This document shows positions 42,885 through 54,701 of a DNA stretch of 64,000 nucleotides, piece by piece (the stretch's first letter is position 1; every line of letters starts with the position of its first letter). Both the position numbers and the translations under genes were made by a program. The notes below the pieces were generated by a model. The model saw only the letters and a program-made list of their open reading frames with translations, made no database searches and was not told the origin of the DNA. The stretch comes from Macrolepiota albuminosa (Eukaryota; Basidiomycota; Agaricomycetes; Agaricales; Agaricaceae). Location of the stretch: NCBI GenBank assembly GCA_027475525.1, contig JAMWFC010000055.1, positions 2,071,042 through 2,135,041 of the forward strand, read 5' to 3'.

Positions 42885-45800
42885 TCACTCCATAGTGGAT
42901 GCAATAGGCGACACAACTGGCTCCTGCGGGCTAGATGGGTAGTTCTCCAGCTGGGGGGACTGCATGCGCTCATTGACCGACAGTGGCCTTGAGGGCGGCG
43001 CTGTAGTACTTGATGGCAAGTATTACTGTAGTTCTGGGGCTTATTGGTAACTCAGAAAGTTCTCTCTAATCCACCCTGTTGCTTGCTGATTGCTTGAGGT
43101 AATGAGGTGCTTCACAGAATATTAAATACTCTGGTGGGCAGTAGAAGGTTCTCAGTCAACTCCAGCCTAAGCAGTTCACTCCCTGGGAACTGCCGAGCCT
43201 TTGTTTTCCAATAGACTTCCAAGAAGAGGTTCAATAAACTCTAGCCTAGGTGATTCACTCCCTGGGAACCACTGAGCCTTTGCCTATCAAATGCCTGTCT
43301 ATTCCCTACTAAACTTGGGCTATTTATACTGTTTTTCTAGTGCACAGACCACTATCTACACCTGACTCTTTGTTGTCAACTCTTCAGCCTCCAAAACATA
43401 TTTGATAGTCCAATTTCCCTTTTGGGAAGCCTGTTTCAGTGCCACCAGTTCCACCATTCCTCCAGATGTCTCTGATTGCCACTTCCCCATTTGCTTGAGC
43501 TCCATTTAGCACGATCCCATTCATAGATCCTTCTTTCTCCTTTTAGCGCTTCCCTGCATTCCATGCTTCTTCTGACATCCCTCCATGCTTCTTTTCTTTC
43601 CCCTTTCAGTCCTGTCATTGTCAGATCTGATCTTTGATCCAGATCACCACAATTTGATCCCATTTCGTCACTTCTGCCAGCTCCCATGCTTCCCCTCCCC
43701 ATTACAGTGGTTGGACTATTATTGAGTTGATAGCTTGAGCTGGTCCCTCCCCTTTGTTCTGTACTGTCTGTGTATTTATTGGGGTGTTTTTGGAGATATG
43801 ATTTATTGAGACTGCTACCAGGAGGCTTACAGTTTTCAGCCTTATGATTAAATGTTTATTTTGACTTCTGGTGCATGTTGTGTCCCTGACTGCTGGTACA
43901 GCGTCGTATCAGCGCCGAAGCCGGTGGTCTTGCTGGCACGTCGGGCTCCCGTGCTGGACCAGCGCCTGCGGTCGGACAACTCGTGGGCAGGGGTCCATGT
44001 TGCTCCTGCCTCTTCCATAGATGATGCACGTTGGGGTCTGACTCAATGTAATAATGCAGCCCATGGTTGGCGTAAAACCGACGCTGCTTGTCCTCCTCTT
44101 TTGCCAATAATACCCAAAGGCGGTAAACGTCTTTGGTGGTTGGTGTTCTCCAACCATCCCAGTCTGGTATAGCAGCCGGTACCCCATAACGATGCATTCG
44201 GACATGACATTCATTGTCAACATGAACGTATCGCAGCATGGCCGGACTAAGATGGAAAAATTGGTGTTTGAGGAACACCACCCCATACATATACGCATGG
44301 TCAGCCCACTCCAGGGGGATGCAGTTGTGAAGCATCACCCGAATCACATCATCTTCCATAATGGTGCTCGCTGCCTCGTCTGGGAAGATGGGCGTCATGA
44401 TGGACACAGTAGTCCAAGGAGCTGGAACAAATGGATCGTTGGAATGGGCCGCATTGAAATCTTGTACCGCCTCACGATAAAATCCTGGCTTGGCCAACAC
44501 CAGCGCTATTTGCTGGGCAAACAACGAGCGAGCCTTGCTCTGGGAGGACAAGGACCTAATCAGGGCATGGCCAAAAATGGTCCTCCAGTGCATGCGATAT
44601 GCGGTGTCAAATGTGATCCTGGGGATGGCATTAGGCATGCCTGGGTGCCCAAAGTACAGTGCATTCTGGGCCCATTTCTCCAGGTCCAGAGTCTTCTCAA
44701 TCTGCTCAAAACTGACACCTGCAAGTGTTGTATTTCGGTGGCTCCCCCACTCCTTTGCATGCACTATCCTGTCCGGGACAGGAAGGGACATCATCCTCAT
44801 CACCGCCGAACGTGCTTCAAATGGGGGGTCCACCTGGTTGTACTCACTATGGTTCAAGACCATCTTCATGGTCTTGTCACGTGCACTGACGTCGCAGGCA
44901 TCACTCACATGGCAGAACTCTCGATACAAGTGATAACCGGCAATCCTGTCGTTGGCTGGCACATAACAATTACAAACTAGTTCCACCAGCTTGCGTAGTT
45001 GGAGGGGATTCATGGGGAACCCTCTAGGCACGACCTTACTGAGGGCTCCTTTTGCGCCACCATACCCACTCACATGGCTCAACTCGTGGGCATAGGCATG
45101 TTGAGTCTCCATTCCCACATACACGGTATTATTCGTGGACGAATAATAAAAATGCTGGTCCAACCCTCTATTGAAAAAGGAGTTAAGTCGTTCCACTGTG
45201 TGGTCCACAAATATTCAAACACCGAGACTCAAGGAAATAATCCCCGTAGCTTCCTCAGCTTGTCTCTGCTTGTTCTGTTTGAACTCAGCCTGTTTGTTCT
45301 TCCTCTGCTTATTCTTCTTCATATTGCGGGTGACCCGCACTCCCCGCACATGCTTCAACTCCTCCTTGTCAGGAGTGGCCTCATTTGAACTGATATAGTT
45401 TGCATCCTTGTCTTCACTATCCCCGTGGGGATAGGCTACCTTTGCTTCTCCTGCAACAACCATTGGTGCCCCTAAAGGCACCACATTCTCTGCCTCATTC
45501 TCTGTTTGAGGGTCGGCATCCAGCCACTTCTCCAGGTAGCTTTCCGCTGGCGGTTCAAACTCTACCGGGGGCTGGAACCTCAAAACTCCTCCTGGCGCTC
45601 CTTGTGGCACATCTGCTGCAAATGTTACCATTTGCATCAAAAATTCATCCACCTGCTTCACTGCCCTATCTTTCCTCTTCAGCGCTGGCATCGAAGATAC
45701 CGCACTCCTCACCGAACCTTGTCTGGACAATTCCGACAACGTTGACAGACCACTCTCTCTCTCTATCCGCTGCTCCAATGGCAGTACCCCCATTACTCTA

Positions 45801-46523
45801 CCTTCACAAGGTCGAGCACTATCCTCTGCCCGTGGTTGATCTGCCCAAGTTCTCTTCAGTTCTGATTCCAGGGCAGATTTGGGCATGGCTGCCCGATGTT
45901 TCAGCGCCTTGTTAAAAGTTGCAATGGTATTATGCTGCCGCCCTTGCAGCAGTGCTATCTCGTCTAACAGCCCAGTGACCACTACTTGGGCCACTGTATC
46001 TCGAAGGAACTCAGTCTCAGGCGGCACGTGGTGACCCACCTGTAACAACCATCTCCACAACGCCTCTGCATGTGGCTCATCATGCCACTGATCCCTTTCT
46101 GACATCCGTTCCTTCCCTTTTCCTTTATCCTGAGTTGTCTCCTGCTCAGGAGACTGCTGCCTTGCCTCTCGATGCGACCCTTCCGGTGGGCCTCATCTGC
46201 TTGATCTCTGATCCTCCTGCAACCTCTCCTGGAGGGATCCCCAAGGTACCTCTCTATTATATTGCACCTTACATCGTCCTTCTACCAGAGGCAAACTCTC
46301 TTTTCTTGGTCTACTCGCTCTTGCTTTCCCATCAACCTCCATAGGCTGATGAGTTCCTCCACTCTGCGTCTGGCCTTGTGCCATTCCTCCCATTGAAACT
46401 CCCCATACCCCCTTGTTGCAGCTGCGGCATTTGCTGCTGTTTTCTCAACTCTCCCCCACCACCAGAGCTCCATAAGCTCTGGTTATCTCTCGAGTAGCGT
46501 TGGTCCTGGTGTGACGAAGACAT
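42885..46523 (-). pseudogene. third long frame of element C, downstream of pol (unknown protein)
   Basis: A frame of about 908 codons in the env-like position, same strand as pol. It opens with ATG at 46523 (MSSSHQDQRYSRDNQS), shifts register once around 46330-46390, and continues from GTHQPMEVDGKARAS. In-frame TGA codons stand at 46195-46193 and 45217-45215, where the neighbours make CGA (Arg) the likely ancestor. Solo LTR B2 (43002-43911) interrupts it near the end. Beyond the LTR the same register continues to a stop at 42885. The first 300 residues are charged and Pro/Ser-rich with a lysine-rich cluster (RNMKKNKQRKNKQ). The rest is compact and globular-looking, with aromatic and histidine-rich parts (YHLYREFCHVSDACDVSARD, HAYAHELSHVSGYGG). 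HELSH recalls HExxH metalloproteases, but one such match is weak evidence. No transmembrane segment was seen, so an envelope is unlikely. Confidence 0.7.
43002..43911 (-). repeat. solo LTR B2 (family of element B)
   Basis: 910 bases, TGTAGTACTTGATGG...GTCGTATCA, same family and orientation as the LTRs of B, with a 4-bp duplication GCGC (42998-43001 and 43912-43915). It is longer than B's LTR because a segment of about 60-70 bases around the motif TTCACTCCCTGGGAAC occurs twice (near 43170 and 43255). It cuts the third frame of C. Confidence 0.9.
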
Positions 46524-46633
46524 AGCTGTGAGGTGTACAAACAATTGAATGACAAGACGAAAATTCCAAGTCAGCCGCAACACCAACTTTGCTTACATCA
46601 GCACTTCCCCATTTGGCCGGCAATCCACCACAT

Positions 46634-48307
46634 TCACATGGCTCCCTGAGCCCTGTCCTTCCTCGGCAGCTGTGCAGGGCGCTTCACACCATGCAACTCC
46701 AAATACCGATCCAAGGCGGCCGACTTGGCACACACCTGATGCGGCTCCCATGTTGTATCACCCAGACTCCACCATACCTCATACTCCAGACCCCCAGCCT
46801 TGTTCCACCAATGGCCTACCAGGTCCTTGACAAACCACTCCTGATCATTCTTCGCCCCAAAGTCATAAGCTTTTGGGACCACCCGTCCGGGGAACAATGC
46901 ATCATCATTCGGCCTGAAGGGTCAAAGAAGTGATACATGGAACTTCGGTACAATACATCGTGCCTGTAGCACCATAGGCAACTCCAGTACATAGTTTGAT
47001 GTCCTTGGCTCAGCCTGTGTGACTTTATACGGCCCAATATACTTCAGGCATAGCTTGCTCGCCCTGTCCTTGGGTAGGTTCAAATTTTGCGTTGATAGAT
47101 ATACCAGCGCTCCTACGGCCAACGATGGCTCCTCTGGTTGCCTCTTATTTGCGTACTTCGATTGAAACACGCGTGCTTCAATGATCACATCATGCGCGTT
47201 TGCTAAATTCTCCAGGGCAGTCCACGCAAAGTCTTTAACTCTCTTATGCACCACTGCATTGGCACGCAACTCCTGAAGCATGGATGGCATGAACCCCCCA
47301 TTCAACTCAAATGGGGCATACCCTGTTGTCTCTGACACACTAGCATTTATCACAAACTCTGTCAGGGGTACTCGATCTACCCAGTCCCGCTGGTCTGGGC
47401 ACATGACCATGCACAATATCTGTGCCACATTACGGTTTGCTCCCTCCATCTGTTCATCCGTCTGTGGATGGAACAATGTTGACATTAGCAGCTTTGCTCC
47501 CATCATCACATGAAGCTCCCGCCACCACTTCGATGTGAACTTTGAATCCCGATCACTGACGATTGAGCTAGGCAACCCGTGCAACCGCACGATTTCCTTC
47601 AAGTAAATCCATGAAAGCTCCGAGGCCTTCATTGTGGTGCACACTGGTATCAAGTGTACCATACTCGTCATCCTACATATTACTACCCACAAGTAGTTGA
47701 ACCCCTTGGACTCAGGAAATGGGCCAACAAAGTCCATCCCAATGGAATCCCATGGCTTTGTGGGTACAGGCAGTGAATGCAGCTTGCCAGCCGGTTTAGG
47801 GTTGGCCCCTTTTGCCCATTGGCACAACTCGCAAGTTGTGCAGAACACGAGTACATCTGCATGCATCTTTGACCACCAATACCAATGTCGCATATATTCT
47901 AGTGTTTTCTGCGACCCAAAATGCCCAACTACCCCATGTGCCTGATTGATCACTTTTGTGATCAATGCGTGCTGCCGGGGCAAGCAAAGAACCTGCTGGC
48001 CACTAGCGCTAGCAGTGTAGATCAGTTCCTGATGCACTGAAAAACTAGGGTGATCTTTGGGCCACGCCAACACCTCTGTACACAACCTATCCTCTGAATA
48101 CCCTAGTAGCACTGCCTTTTGAAACTCAGATCGATGATAGTCTTGAGGGGCAAGCTTTGTCTCCACAGGTGCACGTAGTGCGTCTGCCAACTGCATATCC
48201 CCATTGCCTGCCTCCACAGTGCTTCCACTGGAGCCTACCCCAGCCCCAGCACCTACGGCCTTGAGTCGTTCTGCCTCATTGTTGCGTGCCTCCTGTCGCT
48301 CTTGCAA
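46634..48307 (-). pseudogene. element C integrase and chromodomain
   Basis: Zinc-binding part HALITKVINQAHGVVGHFG...CTTCELCQ, catalytic core GMDFVGPFPES, SDRDSKF and DEQMEGANRNV (D, D, E kept), then a GPY-type module (KYIGPYKVTQ). After FHVSLL an in-frame TGA at 46922-46924 replaces a probable CGA, and the same register continues into a chromodomain (EWFVKDLVGHWW, YEVWWSLGDTTWEP). Chromodomains of such elements usually steer integration to heterochromatin. Upstream, the frame connects to RNase H across three more TGA codons between 48464 and 48330, each in a place where CGA fits (DI*AMQV*EHQRSKR). Confidence 0.88.
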
Positions 48308-48463
48308 CCGCTTACTGCGCTGATGCTCTCAAACCTGCATGGCTCAAATGTCTACCACATGATCCTTAATCTCCCAATACTGTTGGTAAAGAATGTCTTC
48401 CCCTTCTGGGTCAATACGTATATCCGCATTGACATAGTGATGAGCCTCATGGGCTTTATCCTG

Positions 48464-49577
48464 TCAGTCACTCTCAAAGTAGCGCGACAAACAATCCGCT
48501 ACCTTGTTAAGCTCCCCTTTGACATAAGTTATGTCAAACTTGTACCGCGACATACAATCAATCCATCGCCGCTGACATGGTGATAAATTTGCCTGAGTCT
48601 TGAAGAACTCAAGAGCTTTGTGGTCGGTTATGATATGAATATCATACCCCATCAACTTGTCCTCCCATTTCAGGAGGGCCTCCAATATAGCCAAGGTCTC
48701 CAACTCATGCACCGCGTAATTCTGCTGCGCATTTGTGAATTTCTTTGACATGAAACCGGCCAGGCAGCAAGTTTGCCAGGACTGTCCCTGTCCATACATT
48801 GCTCCCACTCCCGTCTTTGATGCATCACAAATGAGCCATATTGGTTCATCTCGTCGCGGATCAATGGGATGTATGATCAGCGTGCAATCACATATCCTTT
48901 TAATCATGTCAAAGCAGCGTTGGTGCAGTGGCTGCCATACAAATGGCACCTCATTTTGTGTGATGGCCATCATCGGCCCCGTGTATGTCGTGACATCCAG
49001 CAGAAACGTTGATATGTAGTTTACCAGCCCAACAAAGCATTGCACATCGTTATAGTTTTGGGGTGTCCACCAGTCATGAATCTGATCCAATTTATCCTGG
49101 TCAGGATGAATACCTTCATCATCAATAACGTGTCCCAGACAGTCCACCTGGTCCGCATATAACTCGCACTTCTTCCATTTCAAGTACAATAGGTTCAAAC
49201 GTAAGCGCTCGAACACAACACGGAGATTCACCTATCTGCATTATGTTGCTTACATATGTGCCAGTAATTGATAAAAACACGGTCTTCCTGACATCACTTT
49301 CCCGTATTCAGACCTGTTCGTATGCATCTGTCAGATTGATTTTTGACCTGACTTTTGCCCACGCCACATCTTCACAAATCACTTCCTGATCAGGAAGCGG
49401 GGTTACATCCTTAATGGTGTTATCGTTGCGCTGGCGTGCATCCAGTGCCGTGCGTAACATCCCATCCTTCTTTGGAATGCACAACAATGGCACAGCCTGC
49501 GATGCAGGTCTCGCCTCCCACCACCGTGCCCTGAGGTAACAGTTCGTTTTATCCCGCAACTGTTGCTGTAGGGCCAT
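48464..49577 (-). pseudogene. element C reverse transcriptase (core deleted) and RNase H
   Basis: The start (PLLCIPKKDGMLRTALDAR and KINLTDAYEQV) is followed by a short stretch to ITGTYVSNIMQIG. The next sequence is already FERLRLNLLYLKWKKCELYA. The intervening part with PATFQ and the YxDD active site, normally 45-50 residues, is missing around 49235. The thumb and RNase H follow (GHVIDDEGIHPD, WLICDASKTGVGAMYG, HELETLAILEALLKW, ITDHKALEFFK). With the catalytic box gone it cannot reverse-transcribe. Confidence 0.87.
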
Positions 49578-49604
49578 GGAGCAACATGGTAGATGGTACT
49601 TGTA

Positions 49605-50489
49605 CTATTTTGTATCATCGATTAGGTTAATTTCATGGTTAACCTCACGCCATGGTGGCAGCTCCTCCTTAGTGCCATTAACCATATCTGCAAACTCATC
49701 CTGCCACTGCTGGCAAAGCTCCGGAATATCATCTCGGGACAACCCAGTTGCCCTGACCTTGCCTTTGTCCTTGGTTTGTGGCAGGTTGTTTAGCCACTTC
49801 CCCCTACTGCCCACTACCTGGGTAGTAGCATATTTCTCCCGAAGTGCTTGCAACCTCTCCTCACTGTTGTCTGGCACCTGTAGACGGTTCGGTATCTCCT
49901 TCCTTACTCGTTGCACTGAAATCGACACCCCGTCAACCTGGACCTCCTCCGGACAGGATATCCCTTCATCTCTTGCCTGCCGATAGACCTCGGTCTGCCA
50001 AATCCATGGTCGACCTTCCCAGGCACGCATAGATGCCACTAGCTCATTCCATTCTCTAGGCATTCACAGATCAAAAGCCCAATTGAACGCTGGCAGAGGT
50101 ACCAGCCGGTCCCATGTGGATCGGTGCAAATGGTCGCTACACGCTACATCATCTCCCCATTCCCCATTCAATGGGTCCATCGGACGTTCCTCACAAACCA
50201 GCTCTTCAACCTTCACCTTCAACAATGTAGGTTAGCACTCCCTTCTGACAGGCCGCTTTTGCGGCCGAGTTGGCCAAGTGCAATGCACATTCTGACCACC
50301 CACCGCACCTGCGGTGGGTTCTTCCCCTTGCACACTCTCATACCTAGCCCATTCTTCCTTGGACATCAGGATCGCTCCACACTCCTCAGGTAAGCCTCTG
50401 ATAGGGTTTACCTCCTCTGGCTCATCCTCCACGGTAGCCGGTGATGACGCCAACTGTGGTTGGGTGTGCTGGACGTATACGCAATACAA
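49605..50489 (-). pseudogene. element C pol linker before reverse transcriptase
   Basis: Charged sequence preceding the reverse transcriptase in two registers (50489-50232 and 50063-49605). It ends FADMVNGTKEELPPWREVNH, which is the standard lead-in of gypsy reverse transcriptases. No catalytic motif. A register shift lies between the pieces around 50100-50230. Confidence 0.7.
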
Positions 50490-50519
50490 CGCCGTCTCCA
50501 GCGCCTGGCGTACGGGTTT

Positions 50520-51460
50520 GTGAGGAGTCCCGGCAGGGTCCCGGTGTGCTCGAGCAGAGGTGATGGGGTGATGCGCTAGACGATAGCGCCTCGGGTGCTA
50601 CCTAGCAAGTGGTAAGCGTCGTAGTTTAGGAGAAGTTATAGAGAAAGAAACGAATAGCGCAGCGTAGTGTGCCCGTAGGTGGCACCGTAAACGACGAAGA
50701 CGAGATAGACGAAGCTAGCGCCGAACTTGGTGACAAAGTCAGGCAACGCTAGCGCGATTTGAACGCTAAGTGTAACTGGGTGCTCAAGAGGTTACGATTC
50801 GTTGTTATATACATGGCAAGTAGCTAGTTTTTATACTATGTGCTACATTATTTCCAAAATAAGTCCATTGACGGCGCTACCAATTAGCGCCTCTCTTCGT
50901 GGCTGTAGCTAATGGCCACCTGTCAATGGCAACCTGCAGCACATGGGTGACGGCGACCAACGGCGACTCGAAAACTACTTAGAAGTGGTACGAGTTTGCT
51001 CACTTTTTGATGTAATTTAATTGGCCATGCCATCCCGGGGTATGGTCGGGGAATCCTCGACAGACGCCGTGAGCGCTAATTCCGGCGCTAAACATTGTAC
51101 CATCTTTTGATAGATTTAAATGTCGGGTCTGCGTGTATCCTGTCTCGTCGTCATTGATTCTTTTAGACTTCTGATTGAGGTGCCTCGGTGATTGACAGCG
51201 CCAATTGCTAACTCCTTTCAGTACTGATCGGGGTTTGGTCAGAGTCACCTTCCGCCGTTGTGCTAGCGCTATGAGTTCTGAGTCTTCTTGGTCTTCAAAG
51301 TAACTGAGTGGAGGGCCATAGAGCGCCCGCACTAGGGCTGCTCTGTACCCAATGCTGGTCGCTGGAGTCTCTAGTGTGTCAAGTGTTGGTCGGCCTATAA
51401 TGTCCCTTGATGCGCTCAGTCCGAGTAGAAGCCTATCACCGGTCGCGCCCCCGGGCATAG
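50520..51460. other. unexplained 0.95-kb stretch between protease and pol linker of C
   Basis: The sequence is rich in TAGCGC/GCTAGCGC and is unlike gag-pol. A minus-strand frame at 51509-51000 reads through part of it (RAALVRALYGPPLSYFEDQE) without known similarity. It may be a further insertion (LTR-like, since TGAGGAG stands at the left edge), but I found no convincing target duplication or partner copy in the window. Confidence 0.4.
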
Positions 51461-51892
51461 TCAATCGTTGCCCACCACTTGCTTCCTCTCCATCATGCGT
51501 TGGCGGCAAACTCTCTCTCCAGCTTCCTCCACTGTGACCCGCACTGCCAGAATCTTGGTACCCGCTACAATAACTTTGTTATTGCAGAAATCAAGTACCA
51601 CCTGGTGCTTGTGCATGTACGGCGTCTCTACAATCATGTCGTACCAGTCAAAATTTGCCACATCCATGTATTCAACACTTGTTGACCCCGGGACGGATAG
51701 CTCAAGGTTTGCTCCAAACTGTACTGCAGCGTGACTGCCCATAGTACCCAGTTGCAGAGTTATGGGCCGCTCCAGCTGATGCACCGCCAAGTCATGGACC
51801 TGACAAAACTGGGGCATTACTCCTGTGGTGGTACTTCCCAAATCCCACAAAGTCCATGCTTCGTGACCTCCTACCTTGACGTAGGTAGCCAA
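51461..51892 (-). pseudogene. element C protease domain, active site altered
   Basis: Retropepsin-like domain. WTLWDLGSTTTGVMPQF stands where related elements have D-S-G-S; the codon TTG can come from TCG by one C-to-T change. Later DWYDMIVETPYMHKHQ matches the DvIiGmpfL-type block. Loss of the DSG triad residue suggests loss of activity. Confidence 0.75.
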
Positions 51893-51934
51893 ACATTCCT
51901 TATCCTCATGTCACAGTAGCGGCCAGGTCAGCTT

Positions 51935-52046
51935 GCATGCTGCCTTCTGAAGTTTCACTTTGTGAACCTTCACTCAACCCACACCCAGCTGCATGCTGCC
52001 TTCTGAAGTTTCACTTTGTGAACCTTCACTCAACCCACGCCCAGCT
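51935..52046. repeat. 56-bp tandem duplication in element C
   Basis: Two adjacent copies starting GCATGCTGCCTTCTG (51935 and 51991) with one difference seen. Because 56 is not a multiple of three, it disrupts the gag-protease reading register. Confidence 0.85.
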
Positions 52047-52612
52047 GCATGCTTTCCTCATCCTCAGGAACGTCTGTTAACGCCATCAAGAACTCTTGTT
52101 CTGTGGAACTAGCATAGAGCTCTGAGTCATACACATCCACTTCCACATACTCATCCCCATCGATCATCACTGTCTCTACCTCGTTGTCAACTGGACCCTC
52201 ATCGCCAGACCGGGAGCTCTCATCCTCCTCCTCCATGTCCGGCTCCTCATCTGCGTCATTCGCAGACTCCTCTGCCTCAGTGTGCGCTGCGCATACATAT
52301 GCTTGTTGTGGTTTACCCACTATTTGCCCCTTTCTTGGGCAAGTGCTCGCAAAATGTCCTTTCTCACTGCACGCATAGCACGTCACTATGCATTTTTCAC
52401 CCGACCCACCCAGGGCTGGTCCCCGCTCTTTACGTGGGTCACGATTAACCTCAGGTTTTGGTGGGTTGCAGCCGTGCTCCTCAGCCACAATTTTTGGCTC
52501 AATCAGCTTAGGACAATGAGGCCCCAACAATGTTCATCTCAATACGAACCTAGAGTTTCAGTTACGTTCCATGTCTGCTTTCCTAACCAGGAAAGTGCCT
52601 ATCATTCGTGAC
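52030..52612 (-). pseudogene. element C gag C-terminal part with zinc knuckle
   Basis: Continues gag after LTR H2 (GTFLVRKADMERN, with a TGA after it) and reads into a frame from 52530 with CYACSEKGHFASTC (CX2CX4HX4C). An acidic segment follows, then MIDGDEYVEVDVYDSELYA, which aligns with the end of D's gag (IDGNDYIAVDVYDSDYYA). Confidence 0.82.
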
Positions 52613-52724
52613 TGTCAGGTTCTGCTGAGTCAGGGGCTTTCCAGGAAAGCAATCGCCCTTACAATGCGGACTTGACCTACAGATACTCGGGTGTCTGGAA
52701 CTCCAGGACTAGGACTCCGGGGTT

Positions 52725-53242
52725 TGTCAGGGGACCCCTCATTCCTTTCTTCTTTCACTCCTTATTTCTTCACTCTCCTTTCATTCACTTCCTTATTTCT
52801 TCTACCATTCTCTCATTTTGCTGTTACTACTTCTTCAACACTATCTGTTGGTACTATTCTCAATCTTTGAGGTGCTCTGGTTCTTTAGCTATCACTCAGA
52901 CAAGTGTGGGCCCTTCAGCACCGCTCCAGGCTGCTTAGATAAGCCGGAGTTTGCCTTTCTGACTTCTAAAGTCCGGAGTTTTCCTCCCTTGTTTGCACAC
53001 TTGTTTGGTTAGTCAATTTTCGAGTTTTTAAGGTTTTGTTGTACTGTACAGTTGTTTCCCACGCTTCAGAGGCCCCAGAAGCGTCCAACCTGGCATAGGG
53101 AATCCCCAGACTTGTTCTCTTTGGATCTCCCTCTGCCAGGTGAGTAGCTACCTTGATATTGTCAGTATATATTCTAATACACTTTGGATCTCCCTCTGCC
53201 AGCTGTGTGACTGAGCCACAGCCTCTAGAGGTCGCCCTTACA
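52725..53242 (+). repeat. solo LTR E2 inside H2
   Basis: 518 bases, TGTCAGGGGACCCC...GCCCTTACA, similar to E1 at 38742, with a perfect 5-bp duplication GGGTT (52720-52724 and 53243-53247). Confidence 0.88.
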
Positions 53243-53497
53243 GGGTTCAAGACATGGACAAGGGTAATCCCAGGAGAGGGGACTTGGTCCGGGGGTTTTG
53301 GGTTTTGGGTGGCTGAGGATAGGAAGGGGGTTGAGTCGTGAACCGGGGGTTCTAAGACGAGACCGGGTTAACAAATTAAAAGTCGCAAAGTGCGTACCAA
53401 ACTTAGAGCACGTGGTTATTCAAGCATGCCAGTCAATGCGTACCAGTCAAGCAGAGGGCACGCAACAATTCAAGTAACCAAGTTAATGCAGTGTAAT

Positions 53498-54362
53498 TGT
53501 CAGGTTCCGCTGACGACGGGGGCCTCCGGGGCAAGCGGGTCCTTACTAGGCGGACTCAAAGTCTACGGAGAGTCTCCGGGTGAGTTCCGGAGTTTTGGAT
53601 AGGGCGCGGGGTGGTTACAGAGCGCCGGAGTTCGTAGGAGAAGGTAGAGCAGGATCCCGGGCTAAGTCCGGAATACAGCGGGGGTGGGCGGAGCCTTGTT
53701 AGGGCAGAGGGGTGATCGGAGGGAGAGACTGAGACTGGGAGACTGAGACGGGAACCGGGAGACTAAGTTAGAATTGAAGTGAGACTTTTTAAAGGGCCGG
53801 GAGACTTGAGAGAGTAAGACAGATAGATTGAGGCAAGTACAAAATAGACAAGAGAGTATAGAGATGAGTTTATAGCAATATCAAGACTACCGTAACGTAC
53901 TACGAGCTGCGGGTTAAGTACCAGGTGCCAGCTGAGCTCCGGCCCCCTAGGTAAGGTCCATACCCCCTTCCATGTGGTGTGTCCCGTGCGGCGTATTGTC
54001 CGGGTGTCAGTCCTCTGCGGTCGTGTAGTCCCGGGGGGCGTAGATGGGTTGTGGTGTATTGCCCGGGTTCGGGAGTGGCGCCGGGAGGGCGGCGTCAAGT
54101 GGGGGCGGCCTCCGGCATGATCGATCAAGGCTTGGGGCGGCGTCCGGGGCACGTGGCGCGTTGGCGGGGCTTCGGGCCTTATCTGGGGGTTGGGCATCGG
54201 GTTGGGCCGGGTCGGCCCTGGTCGGGGTGGCATCGGATCTAGTCGGCCTTGTCCCGATGTGTTCCGGGGGCGCGCTGGGGAGTTGGGTCTCAAAGGAGGG
54301 GTTCCAGGCAGGACTTACTGGGGGGTAGGGGGGTCGGGGTGGCGTAGGCGTGGCTCGTGACA
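53498..54362 (+). repeat. solo LTR H3 inside H2
   Basis: 865 bases, starting TGTCAGGTTCCGCTGACG and ending GCTCGTGACA, with a perfect 5-bp duplication GTAAT (53493-53497 and 54363-54367). It is a GC-rich, diverged member of the same family as its host LTR, with similar ends and an internal ATATCAAGACTA motif. Confidence 0.82.
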
Positions 54363-54701
54363 GTAATATCAAGACTAACAAATACAATGGGGAACTATGC
54401 TATAAGTACTACAGGACCAGGTCTTGGGGTTCCGGGATGTCTGGGATGGGTTCTGGGGGTCATTGAGTAGTGGGCAGGGACTGTATACCTGGATCGCGTG
54501 TGTGGGGCGCGTGATCAATTGGCACGGAGGGAGCTGTGATGCATAATGCATGTGATCCGATCATTGATCGGGGCTGGTGGCGGCTGATGGCGGTCCTTGA
54601 TGCGCATGATGGCGGGGTGTGTCCTGTGGGGTTGGAGGGAGGGTCCCGGATGGTGTTCCGGGGGTGTCCCAGGATGGGTCCGGAGGGGAGGGGTCGTGAC
54701 A

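Larger units (their letters stand above)
52613..54701 (+). repeat. LTR H2, split by LTRs E2 and H3
   Basis: A plus-oriented copy of LTR family H (TGTCAGGTTCTGCTGA...GGTCGTGACA) with a perfect 5-bp duplication GTGAC (52608-52612 and 54702-54706). Minus E2 and H3 it is about 696 bases, against 727 for H1. The gag coding of C continues across it in one register. Confidence 0.85.

Noticed and set aside
45100..45140. HELSH in the third frame of C as proof of a zinc metalloprotease
   Set aside because: A single short HExxH match without further family signature is not enough.
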